Of a stretch of 64,000 nucleotides of DNA, positions 25,260 through 32,862 are shown piece by piece (position 1 is the first letter of the stretch; the number at the start of each line of letters is the position of its first letter). The notes under the pieces are model-generated. The model saw nothing but the letters and a program-made list of their open reading frames with translations, did no database searches and was not told where the DNA came from. A program made the position numbers and the translations under genes. Source of the stretch: Streptomyces sp. F63 (GTDB lineage Bacteria; Actinomycetota; Actinomycetes; Streptomycetales; Streptomycetaceae); assembly GCF_018070345.1 (NCBI RefSeq), contig NZ_JAGPXX010000024.1, positions 1 to 64,000 on the forward strand, given 5' to 3'.

Positions 25260-26146
25260 GCGGGGTTCCTCCCGGCCGTGCTTGCGGATGCTGTGGTGGT
25301 CCTGGTGGTGGTGCGGTGCGGGCGGCCCGGGCCGCCGTCGGCGCCGTCGGTCCTCCCGGCGCGGGGGGCACCGCCCCTGGTGCGGCCGCTCTTCGCCTTC
25401 GGGCCGCCCGGGCCGCCCCCCGGGGGAGCGCCGCCCTTGGGGACGAAGGTGGTGCAGACCCCGTCGCCGTGGGCGATGGTGGCCAGCCGCTGCACATGGG
25501 TGCCGAGCAGGTCCGAGAAGACCTCGGTCTCCGCCTCGCAGAGCTGCGGGAACCGCTCGGCGACGTGAGCGACCGGGCAGTGGTGCTGGCAGAGCTGCTC
25601 GCCGACCGGCGCGCTGCGCGCAGCGGCAGCGTATCCGTCGGCGGTCAGCGCCCTGGCCAGGGCCTCGGTGCGCTGCTCGGGGGCCACGCCCTCGATGACC
25701 TTGCGGTAGCCGGCGGCCTGTGCGGCCAGCCGGGCACGGGCGAAGGCCGAGACCGCGGCCTCGCCCTTCTCGCCGCCGCCCGCCTGCTGCGCGATCCAGC
25801 GCAGCGCGTCGGCGGCGAGGGAGTCGTACGCCTGGTCGAAGGCGTCGCGGCCGTCGTCGGTGAGCGCGAAGGCCTTCGCGGGCCGGCCGCGTCCGCGCGA
25901 GCCGTAGACCCGCCGGTCACGGGGCTCGACGAGGCCCTCGGCGAGCAGGGCGTCGAGATGACGGCGGACGGCCGCCTGGGTCAGCACCAGCCGGCCGGCG
26001 AGCTCGGCGGCCGTGGACGGGCCGTGGTCGAGGATGGAGCGCGCGACGCGGTTGCGGGTGGAGCGCGGCTCGTCGTGCGCGGGCAGGGGCGAGGGGGCGG
26101 TCTCCGGGACCGCCGCCGCCTTCCGCTCTTCGCTCACGTTTTTCAC
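25256..26146 (-). CDS. sufR: SufR-type Fe-S-sensing transcriptional repressor
   Basis: A 296-residue regulator. A winged helix at about residues 30-90 (TRNRVARSILDHGPSTAAEL, then LTQAAVRRHLDAL) is followed by a wing with YGSRGRGRP. The cluster-binding cysteines are in LCQHHCPVA and the following QLCEAE. The C-terminal 55 residues are a Gly/Pro/Arg/Thr-rich tail. I chose the GTG at 26146 because it gives the MKNV start I recall in relatives; another GTG lies at 26137. There is no clear ribosome-binding site, so translation may be leaderless. A perfect CAAC-N6-GTTG operator overlaps the start, implying repression of its own operon by the holo-protein. Confidence 0.88.
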   Translation of the reverse strand: MKNVSEERKAAAVPETAPSPLPAHDEPRSTRNRVARSILDHGPSTAAELAGRLVLTQAAVRRHLDALLAEGLVEPRDRRVYGSRGRGRPAKAFALTDDGRDAFDQAYDSLAADALRWIAQQAGGGEKGEAAVSAFARARLAAQAAGYRKVIEGVAPEQRTEALARALTADGYAAAARSAPVGEQLCQHHCPVAHVAERFPQLCEAETEVFSDLLGTHVQRLATIAHGDGVCTTFVPKGGAPPGGGPGGPKAKSGRTRGGAPRAGRTDGADGGPGRPHRTTTRTTTASASTAGRNPA

Positions 26147-26159
26147 AACGCCATTGTTG
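26146..26159. promoter_or_regulatory. SufR-type operator CAAC-N6-GTTG
   Basis: CAACGCCATTGTTG at 26146-26159 matches the cyanobacterial SufR consensus CAAC-N6-GTTG exactly, and flanking bases extend the dyad (C-A/G-CAAC). It begins at the first base of the chosen sufR start codon, consistent with autorepression by blocking the promoter or transcription start. Confidence 0.65.
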
Positions 26160-26212
26160 CGTAATTCCGCCGCCGGCGACAACCGGCGCCGGTGGGCGGC
26201 CACGTGGGCTCG

Positions 26213-26231
26213 ATCACTAAGGGTCACCTAA
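26213..26231 (-). promoter_or_regulatory. partial iron-box-like sequence upstream of sufR
   Basis: On the minus strand a sequence starting TTAGGTGACCCTTAG lies about 70-85 nt upstream of sufR. The first half matches the TTAGGT half-site of IdeR/DmdR boxes, but the second half does not. It is noted because iron control of suf genes would make sense. Confidence 0.25.
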
Positions 26232-26352
26232 CGGCCCGGGCCCGGAGCGGTCCGGGAACGGGCCGCCGCCGGGGACCTCCACCCCCTCCGCCCCGGCCGC
26301 CCTTCCGGTCCCTGGCCGCCGGACGCCGCACGGGGCTCCGTAGACTGCGGCC

Positions 26353-27279
26353 ATGCGCGATGAGCCCGTCGTCCAGGTGCGGAACCTGGTCAAGCGGTAC
26401 GGACCCAGGACCGCGGTGGACGGGCTCGATCTGTCCGTGGCGGCGGGCACCGTCACCGCCGTCCTCGGCCCCAACGGTGCCGGCAAGACCACCACCGTGG
26501 AGATCTGCGAGGGCTACCGCCGCCCCGACGCGGGCACCGTCCGGGTCCTCGGTCTCGACCCGGTGGCACAGGCCGCGGCCCTGCGGCCCCGGATCGGGGT
26601 GATGCTCCAGTCGGGCGGCGTCTACCCGGGCGCGCGGGCGGCGGAGATGCTGCGGCACACCGCCAGGCTGCACGCCCATCCGCTGGACGTGGACATGCTG
26701 ACCGAGCGGCTGGGCCTGGGCGGCTGCGGCCGCACCCCCTACCGGCGGCTGTCCGGCGGCCAGCAGCAGCGGCTCGCGCTCGCCATGGCGGTCGTCGGCC
26801 GTCCCGAGCTGGTCTTCCTCGACGAGCCGACGGCCGGTCTGGACCCGCAGGCCCGGCGCGCCACCTGGGATCTCGTGCGGGAGCTCCGCGCCGACGGGGT
26901 GACGGCCGTCCTCACCACGCACTTCATGGACGAGGCCGAGCAACTGGCCGACGACGTGGCGATCGTCGACGGGGGCCGGGTCGTCGCGACGGGCAGCCCC
27001 GAGGAGCTGTGCCGGGGCGGCGCCGAGGACACCCTGCGCTTCACCGGCCGCCCCGGCCTCGATCTCGCCGCCCTGCTCACGGCCATGCCGGCCGGGGCTG
27101 CGGCGGCGGAGACGGCGCCCGGCTCGTACCGGGTCACCGCGAAGGTCGATCCGCAGCTGCTGGCCACCGTCGCCTCCTGGTGCGCCCAGCACGGAGTGCT
27201 GCCGGACCGGATAGCGGTCGAGCGGCGCACCCTGGAGGACGTCTTCCTGGACCTGACCGGCAAGGAGCTGCGCGCGTGA
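26353..27279 (+). CDS. ABC transporter ATP-binding protein
   Basis: A 308-residue DrrA-like ATPase. Walker A is GPNGAGKTTT, the signature LSGGQQQR, Walker B LVFLDEPTAGLD and the switch TTHFMDEAEQ. The C-terminal 80 residues form the regulatory tail common in exporter ATPases. The next gene overlaps by GTGA and encodes its membrane partner. In many actinobacteria this pair sits between suf and ctaA, as here if the inserted segment is discounted. The substrate is unknown. Confidence 0.92.
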   Translation: MRDEPVVQVRNLVKRYGPRTAVDGLDLSVAAGTVTAVLGPNGAGKTTTVEICEGYRRPDAGTVRVLGLDPVAQAAALRPRIGVMLQSGGVYPGARAAEMLRHTARLHAHPLDVDMLTERLGLGGCGRTPYRRLSGGQQQRLALAMAVVGRPELVFLDEPTAGLDPQARRATWDLVRELRADGVTAVLTTHFMDEAEQLADDVAIVDGGRVVATGSPEELCRGGAEDTLRFTGRPGLDLAALLTAMPAGAAAAETAPGSYRVTAKVDPQLLATVASWCAQHGVLPDRIAVERRTLEDVFLDLTGKELRA

Positions 27280-28061
27280 GCACGGAAGCGGACCGGACCG
27301 CCGGCGTCTTCACCCCCCGTCCCGGGGCCGCGCCGCTGGGCCGGATGATCGCGGCGCAGACCGCCCTGGAGACGCGGATGCTGCTGCGCAACGGCGAGCA
27401 GCTGCTGCTGACGGTGGTCATCCCCACCCTGCTGCTGGCCCTCTTCGCCACCGTCGACATCGTCGACACGGGCACCGGCCGGGCCGTGGACTTCCTCGCC
27501 CCGGGGGTGCTGGCACTGGCCGTGATGTCCACGGCCTTCACCGGGCAGGCCATCGCCACCGGCTTCGAACGCCGCTACGGGGTGCTGAAGAGGCTCGGTG
27601 CCTCGCCGCTGCCGCGCTGGGCGCTGATGACCGCCAAGACGGGTTCCGTGCTCGTCACCGAACTGCTGCAGACCGCGCTGCTGACGGCGGTCGCCCTCGC
27701 CCTGGGCTGGTCACCGCGGGGCAATCCGCTGACCGTCGCGGCCCTCCTGCTCCTGGGCACCGCGGCCTTCTCGGGGCTGGGCCTGCTGATGGCCGGCACC
27801 CTGCGCGCGGAGGCGACGCTGGCCGCCGCGAACCTCGTCTTCATCCTGCTGCTGGTCGGCGGCGGGGTGGTGGTGCCGCTGGAGAGGTTCCCGGAGGCGG
27901 CGCAGTCCGTGCTCCAGCTCCTGCCGATCGCGGCCCTGTCGGACGGCCTGCGGGACGTCCTCCAGCACGGCGAGCCGGTGCCCTGGGGGGATCTGGGTCT
28001 CCTGGCCGGCTGGTCGGTCCTGGGCCTGGGCCTGGCGGCCCGCTTCTTCCGCTGGGAGTGA
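27276..28061 (+). CDS. ABC-2 type transporter permease
   Basis: A 261-residue integral membrane protein with six predicted segments, starting at LLLTVVIPTLLLALFATVDI and ending near LGLGLAARFF. The ABC-2 consensus region GFERRYGVLKRLGASPLPRW is clear. The GTG at 27276 overlaps the stop of the ATPase gene (GTGA), so the two are coupled and form a half-exporter pair that dimerises. The gene ends 117 bp before the convergent sugar kinase, with a 14-bp perfect hairpin between. Confidence 0.92.
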   Translation: MSTEADRTAGVFTPRPGAAPLGRMIAAQTALETRMLLRNGEQLLLTVVIPTLLLALFATVDIVDTGTGRAVDFLAPGVLALAVMSTAFTGQAIATGFERRYGVLKRLGASPLPRWALMTAKTGSVLVTELLQTALLTAVALALGWSPRGNPLTVAALLLLGTAAFSGLGLLMAGTLRAEATLAAANLVFILLLVGGGVVVPLERFPEAAQSVLQLLPIAALSDGLRDVLQHGEPVPWGDLGLLAGWSVLGLGLAARFFRWE

Positions 28062-28091
28062 GGCCCGGTTCCGCCGGGCGCTGCCGCTCGT

Positions 28092-28134
28092 CCGGCCGGG
28101 ACCGCAGGGCCTTCCGTTCCGCGGTCCCGGCCGG
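28092..28134. terminator. bidirectional hairpin terminator
   Basis: A perfect 14-bp stem (CCGGCCGGGACCGC at 28092-28105 with 28121-28134) around a 15-nt loop lies between the convergent ABC permease and sugar kinase genes. Confidence 0.75.
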
Positions 28135-28177
28135 CCGCCGTGGTGGGGGCGGAAGGCCGCGGCCGCCGGTCGCCGGC

Positions 28178-29146
28178 TCAGCCCCGGCGGTCCGCCGGCT
28201 CCGGAACGGTCGGTTCGCGGGCCCAGGGCGGGTTGGCACCGGCGACCGAGCAGGTCAGTGCGGCCACCCGGGCCGCCGTGCGGCAGGCCTCCGCGAGCGC
28301 GCCGGCCGTCAGGCCGTGGAGTCTGCCGCCGAACAGGCCGAGGCTTCCGAGGTGGTGCAGCAGGCCGGCGGTGAAGGAGTCCCCGGCGCCGACGGTGTCG
28401 ACCACCTCGGCCGGCGGTGCGGTGACAGCGACCCGCCGCCCGTCCAGCGAGGCCAGGGCCCCGCGGGCGCCCAGGGTCACGACGACGAGTGGAACACCCG
28501 CGGCGTGCCACCGGTCGCAGGCCCGTTCCGGTGGGAGGCCCGGCAGCAGGACCTCCAGGTCGTCCTCGCTGAGCCGCAGGATGTCGGCCAGTTCGCACCA
28601 GCGGTCCAGCCGGTCCCGGTACACACCGGCCGGTACGAGGAGCGGACGGACGTTGGGGTCGATGGAGACCGTGGCCGCCGGGCGGACGCGGGCGAGGAAC
28701 TCCTCGATGCGCCGCCCGCCCGGGTCGCGTGCCAGGGCCAGAGAGCCGGTGTGCACGCACGCGGTCTCCCCGAGGGGCACTGCCTCCAGTTCAGCGGCCG
28801 TCCACTGCCAGTCCGCGGCGCCGTCCGCGTGGAAGGAGTACCGGACCCGGGCGGGATCGGTGGCGTCGGCGACGGCCAGGGTGCTGGGTTCGCGTGCCGT
28901 GACGCTGTCCCCGAGATCGGCACCGGCCGCGGTGAGGCGCGCGCGGAACAGCCGGCCGAAGACATCGCCGGAGAGCCGGCCGACGAAGCGGGTCGGTGTG
29001 CCGAGCCGGGCGAGGGCGACCGCCGTGTTGGCGGGCCCGCCCCCGGGCAGCACCCGGAGGGTGAGGCCGTCGGCGTCCTCGCCGCGGGAGACGGTGAAGG
29101 CGTCGGCGACGCACTCGCCGAGGACGGTGACCTGGGACGGGTTCAT
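28178..29146 (-). CDS. PfkB-family sugar kinase, probable fructokinase
   Basis: A 322-residue ribokinase-fold kinase. The N-terminal substrate region is GGGPANTAVALARLG, and the C-terminal catalytic signature is DTVGAGDSFTAG with the general base D. I chose the ATG at 29146, which has GAAGG with a 6-nt spacer. A GTG at 29197 that overlaps the permease stop is an alternative adding 17 residues. As last gene of an operon with a binding protein and two permeases, opposite a GH32 enzyme, it most likely phosphorylates fructose released from imported fructosides. The substrate is inferred. Confidence 0.85.
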   Translation of the reverse strand: MNPSQVTVLGECVADAFTVSRGEDADGLTLRVLPGGGPANTAVALARLGTPTRFVGRLSGDVFGRLFRARLTAAGADLGDSVTAREPSTLAVADATDPARVRYSFHADGAADWQWTAAELEAVPLGETACVHTGSLALARDPGGRRIEEFLARVRPAATVSIDPNVRPLLVPAGVYRDRLDRWCELADILRLSEDDLEVLLPGLPPERACDRWHAAGVPLVVVTLGARGALASLDGRRVAVTAPPAEVVDTVGAGDSFTAGLLHHLGSLGLFGGRLHGLTAGALAEACRTAARVAALTCSVAGANPPWAREPTVPEPADRRG

Positions 29147-29193
29147 CGGGACCTTCTTCGGGAGCGCCCCGTGCGGAGCGGTGCGGACGGCGG

Positions 29194-30048
29194 TCACCCC
29201 TTGACGGCCGAACTGGCGACGCCCTGGACGAACCAGCGCTGGAACAGGGCGAAGACCACCAGGACGGGCAGGACCAGCAGCACGCCGAAGGCGAGGATCT
29301 CCCCCCACTCGGGCGGCTGACGGCCCTGGAAGACGCTGATCGCCAGGGGAAGGGGCCGTACCGACGGGTCGGACACCATCAGGACCGGCCAGAGGAAGGA
29401 ACCCCACTGCAGGAGAAAGCTCAGGATGGCCACGGAGGCGAAGGCCGGCCTGCTCATCGGGACGATGACCGAGAACCACGTGCGCCAGGGCCCGGCCCCG
29501 TCGAGCCGCGCCGCCTCCTCGACGGCGGGCGGGACGGCCCGGAAGAAGGTGTGGAACTGGTAGATGAAGAAGGCGTTGGCGATGAACGGAAGGGCCTGGA
29601 TGTACACGGTGTTCCGCTCGCCGTTGAACAGGTAGAAGAGCGGCACCGCCACCGACTCGAACGGCACCAGCATCAGCAGCAGGACGGCCGTGAGCAGGAG
29701 TTCGCGGCCGCGCCACCGCAGACGGCACAGGGCGTAGGCGGCCATGGAGTTGACCAGCAGGCCGCCGGCGACGACGGTGCACGTCACCACCACGGAGACG
29801 GCCATGAAGGTCCAGAAGTGGCCGGTGCTGTCCGAGGAGAAGGTGTCCAGGACGCCGGTGTAGTTGCGCAGGGTGAGATCGGTGGGCACGAATCCGGACA
29901 GGCCGGAGAGCACCTGGTCCGACGGTTTGAGGCTGCCGATGAACAGATAGATCACGGGCAGCGCGAAGAGGAGGGAGAGCACGCTGAGCACGGCGTAGTC
30001 GAGGCCGCGGCGCAGCGCGCCGCGGTGGATCCGGGATGCGGAGGTCAT
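29194..30048 (-). CDS. carbohydrate ABC transporter permease (MalG type)
   Basis: A 284-residue permease with six membrane segments. The EAA loop is VEEAARLDGAGPWRTWFSVI. The ATG at 30048 is two nt after the stop of the upstream permease. It is the second permease of the fructoside importer. As in the first ABC operon of this window, no ATPase gene is present, so a shared MsiK-type ATPase is presumed. Confidence 0.9.
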   Translation of the reverse strand: MTSASRIHRGALRRGLDYAVLSVLSLLFALPVIYLFIGSLKPSDQVLSGLSGFVPTDLTLRNYTGVLDTFSSDSTGHFWTFMAVSVVVTCTVVAGGLLVNSMAAYALCRLRWRGRELLLTAVLLLMLVPFESVAVPLFYLFNGERNTVYIQALPFIANAFFIYQFHTFFRAVPPAVEEAARLDGAGPWRTWFSVIVPMSRPAFASVAILSFLLQWGSFLWPVLMVSDPSVRPLPLAISVFQGRQPPEWGEILAFGVLLVLPVLVVFALFQRWFVQGVASSAVKG

Positions 30049-30050
30049 GG

Positions 30051-31052
30051 TCAGTCGCTCTCCGGTCGGACGAGTCGGCGCTGCAGGAGCGTGAGGGCGA
30101 CGACGATCACGAAGAAGACGACGGTGATCGCGGAGGCCCGGCCGACGTTGTTCTGGTCGAAGGCCGTGGTGACGGCCTGGTACATCACGGTCCGGGCGGC
30201 GTCCTCGTCGAGCCCGCCGCCCCTGACGAGGACGTAGACCTGGTCGAAGAGGCGGAAGGACAGAACCGAGGTGAGGAGGGCGACGAACACCAGGGTGTTG
30301 CGCACGCCCGGCAGGGTGACGTTGCGGAACTGCTGCCACCGGGAGGCACGGTCGAGTGTGGCGGCCTCGTAGAGCTCGCCGGGGATCTGCTGGAGGGCCG
30401 CCAGCAGAATGACCATCTGGAAGCCGACGCCCTGCCAGACCGACAGCACGATGACCGAGGCCAGGGCCGTGGCGGAGGACCCGAGCCAGTCGAAGGCGCC
30501 CCAGTTCCCGAACGTGACGTACGACAGCAGGGTGTTGAGCATGCCCTGGTCGCTGCGGGCGAGGATCAGCCGCCAGATGACGGCGACCAGCGCCATGGGG
30601 AAGACGACGGGCAGGAAGAAGACGGACCGGAACAGCCCGATGGCCTTGAGTTTGCGGTTGAGCAGCACGGCCAGGCCCAGCGCCAGGGCGGTCTGGAGCG
30701 GCACGACGACGGCGGCGAACGTGACGTTGTTGAGCAGCGCGCGCAGGAAGGGGCCGGAGACGTCCGGATCGGTGAAGAGCCGGCGGTAGTGCTCCAGTCC
30801 GAAGAACTGCGGCGGACGGGGTGAGCCGAGCCGGACGTTGTAGAAGGAGAGCACGACGGCGTAGACGAACGGTACGCCGACGAACAGGACGAGCCCGGCG
30901 AGGGCCGGCGCCGACATCAGCAGGGCGTGCGGTCCCTGCCGGTCGCGGCGGGAGCGGCGGCCCCCGGGTACGGGCGGATTCCCTCCCGTCTCCCCGGGCG
31001 GGTCCGGTGCCCTGCGGCGCCTGGCTCGGCGGTGGGTGGCTGTGGCGGCCAT
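30051..31052 (-). CDS. carbohydrate ABC transporter permease (MalF type)
   Basis: A 333-residue permease. A basic Arg/Pro/Gly-rich cytoplasmic N-terminus of about 40 residues precedes six hydrophobic segments. The EAA loop is YEAATLDRASRWQQFRNVTL. The ATG at 31052 has GAGG nine nt upstream. It lies 65 nt downstream of the binding-protein gene, and its stop is almost adjacent to the next permease start. Confidence 0.9.
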   Translation of the reverse strand: MAATATHRRARRRRAPDPPGETGGNPPVPGGRRSRRDRQGPHALLMSAPALAGLVLFVGVPFVYAVVLSFYNVRLGSPRPPQFFGLEHYRRLFTDPDVSGPFLRALLNNVTFAAVVVPLQTALALGLAVLLNRKLKAIGLFRSVFFLPVVFPMALVAVIWRLILARSDQGMLNTLLSYVTFGNWGAFDWLGSSATALASVIVLSVWQGVGFQMVILLAALQQIPGELYEAATLDRASRWQQFRNVTLPGVRNTLVFVALLTSVLSFRLFDQVYVLVRGGGLDEDAARTVMYQAVTTAFDQNNVGRASAITVVFFVIVVALTLLQRRLVRPESD

Positions 31053-31117
31053 GGCCGTTTACCTCTTCCCGGCGGGGCGGGGGCCCGGACCGGCCGGGCC
31101 CCCGCCGCCGACTCGTG

Positions 31118-32458
31118 TCACTGGGTGCGGTATCCGTCGTTGTCGGAGAAGTCCTGGTCGATGGCGCGGGCGGCCTTCTTCAGGGCCGCCTCGGGGTCGG
31201 CGCCGCCGTACACGGCGTTCAGCGCCTTGCCGAACTCCGCCGTGACCACGGGATATCCGGCGGTGACCGGACGGGTGACCGCCACGCAGTCGTCCGTGAT
31301 GGTGGCGGGGTCCGATCCGCAGGGCCGGGCGAGCTGGTCGGCGAAGAGTTCGAGCGGGCCGCCGTCCCGGTACAGCTTGCTCTGCTCCAGTGCGGACCGG
31401 GTGGCCGGGACCGCGCCGTTGGCCTCGGTCATCGCCGCGATGTTGGCGTCGTTCAGCAGATGGTCGAGAAAGGTCCCGGCGGCCTTGGCGTTCTTGCTGC
31501 CGGCGCCGATGCCCCAGGCCCACGAGCCCTGGCCGGTCTTGGGGCCGTTGCCGAAGTCGGGGAGCGGCAGCACCGTCAGGTCGTCGCCCAGGGCCTCGGA
31601 GTAGGCGGGGTACATCCAGTGGCCGACCCAGCTCAGGGCCACGCGCCCCTTCGCGAAGGCGTTGCCGTCGGTGTTGGGGTCGACGAAGCCCTTCCACGAC
31701 TGGAAGGTGCGCAGCGCCGAGACCGATTCGGGCGAGTCGAGCGCCCCGGCCGCCCTGCCGTCCCGGAGGAGCGATCCGCCCGCCGACCAGACCATGGGGG
31801 CGAAGCCGTAGGTGCCCCATTCGGTGGCCAGGCCGTTGCCCTCCTGGATGTCCAGGACCTTCTTGTCGGCGTCCCGGGCCGCGAGCTTCTTGAGCGCGGC
31901 GGTGAACTCCTCCGCGGTCCAGGCGTCGGAGAGGCCGGTGGGGTAGTCCACCCCGGCTTCGTCCAGGAGCTTCTTGTCGGCGTAGAGACCGAGGCCGGAG
32001 TCGTACATGCCGAGGCCGTACAGCTTCCGTTCGAAGGTGCCCTGGCGCCTCACGGCCTCGGTGGCGTTGGCCACGGTCGTGGCGGAGAGGTAGCGGTCGG
32101 CCGGTGCCAGCTTGCCGTTGTAGACGAAGTTGGCCATGGTCGGGCCGTCGAACTCCAGAACGTCCGGGAGCTCGGCGGGGTCCGTGGTGGTGATGGTCTT
32201 GGTGTAGTCGTTGCCGGGGATGAGCTTGAGCTCGGCTTTGATGTCCTTCTGCTCACTGTTGAAGGACTTCACGGCGTTCTGGAGGGCCTTGTCCTCGGCG
32301 GCCTGGCCCTGGTGGGCCCAGACGGTGATCGTGCCCTTGCCGCTGCCCGCCTCGGTCTCCGTCCCGCCTCCGCCCCCTCCGCACGCGGACGTCGCAGCGA
32401 GCGGCAGGACCAGGAGCAGGGCTAGCCCGGCCCTCCGGCGGTGCTGTCTTCTGATCAT
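31118..32458 (-). CDS. sugar ABC transporter substrate-binding lipoprotein
   Basis: A 446-residue extracellular binding protein. The signal peptide MIRRQHRRR plus hydrophobic core ends in a lipobox TSAC with the lipidated cysteine at C26, followed by a Gly-rich linker. The mature part begins ITVWAHQGQAAEDKAL, typical of family 1 sugar binders. The ATG at 32458 is preceded by GGAG with a 7-nt spacer. It is the first gene of the minus-strand operon and diverges from the GH32 gene across a region with LacI-type operators. The likely ligand is a fructose-containing oligosaccharide, inferred from context. Confidence 0.9.
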   Translation of the reverse strand: MIRRQHRRRAGLALLLVLPLAATSACGGGGGGTETEAGSGKGTITVWAHQGQAAEDKALQNAVKSFNSEQKDIKAELKLIPGNDYTKTITTTDPAELPDVLEFDGPTMANFVYNGKLAPADRYLSATTVANATEAVRRQGTFERKLYGLGMYDSGLGLYADKKLLDEAGVDYPTGLSDAWTAEEFTAALKKLAARDADKKVLDIQEGNGLATEWGTYGFAPMVWSAGGSLLRDGRAAGALDSPESVSALRTFQSWKGFVDPNTDGNAFAKGRVALSWVGHWMYPAYSEALGDDLTVLPLPDFGNGPKTGQGSWAWGIGAGSKNAKAAGTFLDHLLNDANIAAMTEANGAVPATRSALEQSKLYRDGGPLELFADQLARPCGSDPATITDDCVAVTRPVTAGYPVVTAEFGKALNAVYGGADPEAALKKAARAIDQDFSDNDGYRTQ

Positions 32459-32715
32459 GACTCATCTCCATGGTTCGGCACGCGGCTCCGGGCGGAGGAG
32501 CCTTCCGGTGCGCGGCGAGGGCGGCCGGAGCCGTACGGACGGACGTCCCCGCCGGGCCGGGGCCGGGGACACGCACGCGGACGCCGCGCCGGCGACGGGC
32601 CGCCGCGGGCCGGCCGCGGCCGGCCGCCGGGGTGCGCCGGGTGGCCACCCGTCCCGCTTCCGGCCGACGGCGCTCCGGTTCCGCAGAACCCCGGCCCTCG
32701 CCTGATGTGCACCAG

Positions 32716-32738
32716 ACCGTAGGGGAAGGCACTACGGT
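32716..32738. repeat. inverted repeat ACCGTAG-N9-CTACGGT
   Basis: Perfect 7-bp arms at 32716-32722 and 32732-32738, immediately left of the first LacI-type operator. A GTGCAC palindrome flanks on each side (32706-32711 and 32737-32742). It may be part of the leftward promoter control. Confidence 0.5.
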
Positions 32739-32753
32739 GCACAAGCGTTTGCG
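32738..32753. promoter_or_regulatory. LacI-type operator 1 (with rightward promoter)
   Basis: TGCACAAGCGTTTGCG shares the core CAAGCGTTTGC with the site in front of the lacI-family gene. A candidate rightward promoter has -35 TTGCGT (32749-32754) and -10 TATCAG (32772-32777) with 17 bp between, so the operator would overlap the -35 element. Confidence 0.6.
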
Positions 32754-32808
32754 TTCAGATTTCTCCATTGTTATCAGCAGCCCACTGGACATCCGTTCAT
32801 TGCTTGAC

Positions 32809-32822
32809 GCACACGTTTGTGC
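32809..32822. promoter_or_regulatory. LacI-type operator 2
   Basis: GCACACGTTTGTGC is a near-perfect palindrome (GCACA/TGTGC arms around CGTT) 41 nt upstream of the GH32 start. It resembles operator 1 in its centre, and lies where a bound repressor would block transcription from the upstream promoter. Confidence 0.5.
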
Positions 32823-32862
32823 AATCCTTTGCCCGCTTCACACCACCTGTTGGGAGATCTCC

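Larger units (their letters stand above)
32459..32862. other. divergent control region of the fructoside locus
   Basis: This 404-bp region separates the binding-protein operon from the GH32 gene. It holds two LacI-type operators, an ACCGTAG/CTACGGT inverted repeat and a plausible rightward promoter, listed separately. Local GC drops around 32740-32830. No gene is supported. Confidence 0.75.
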
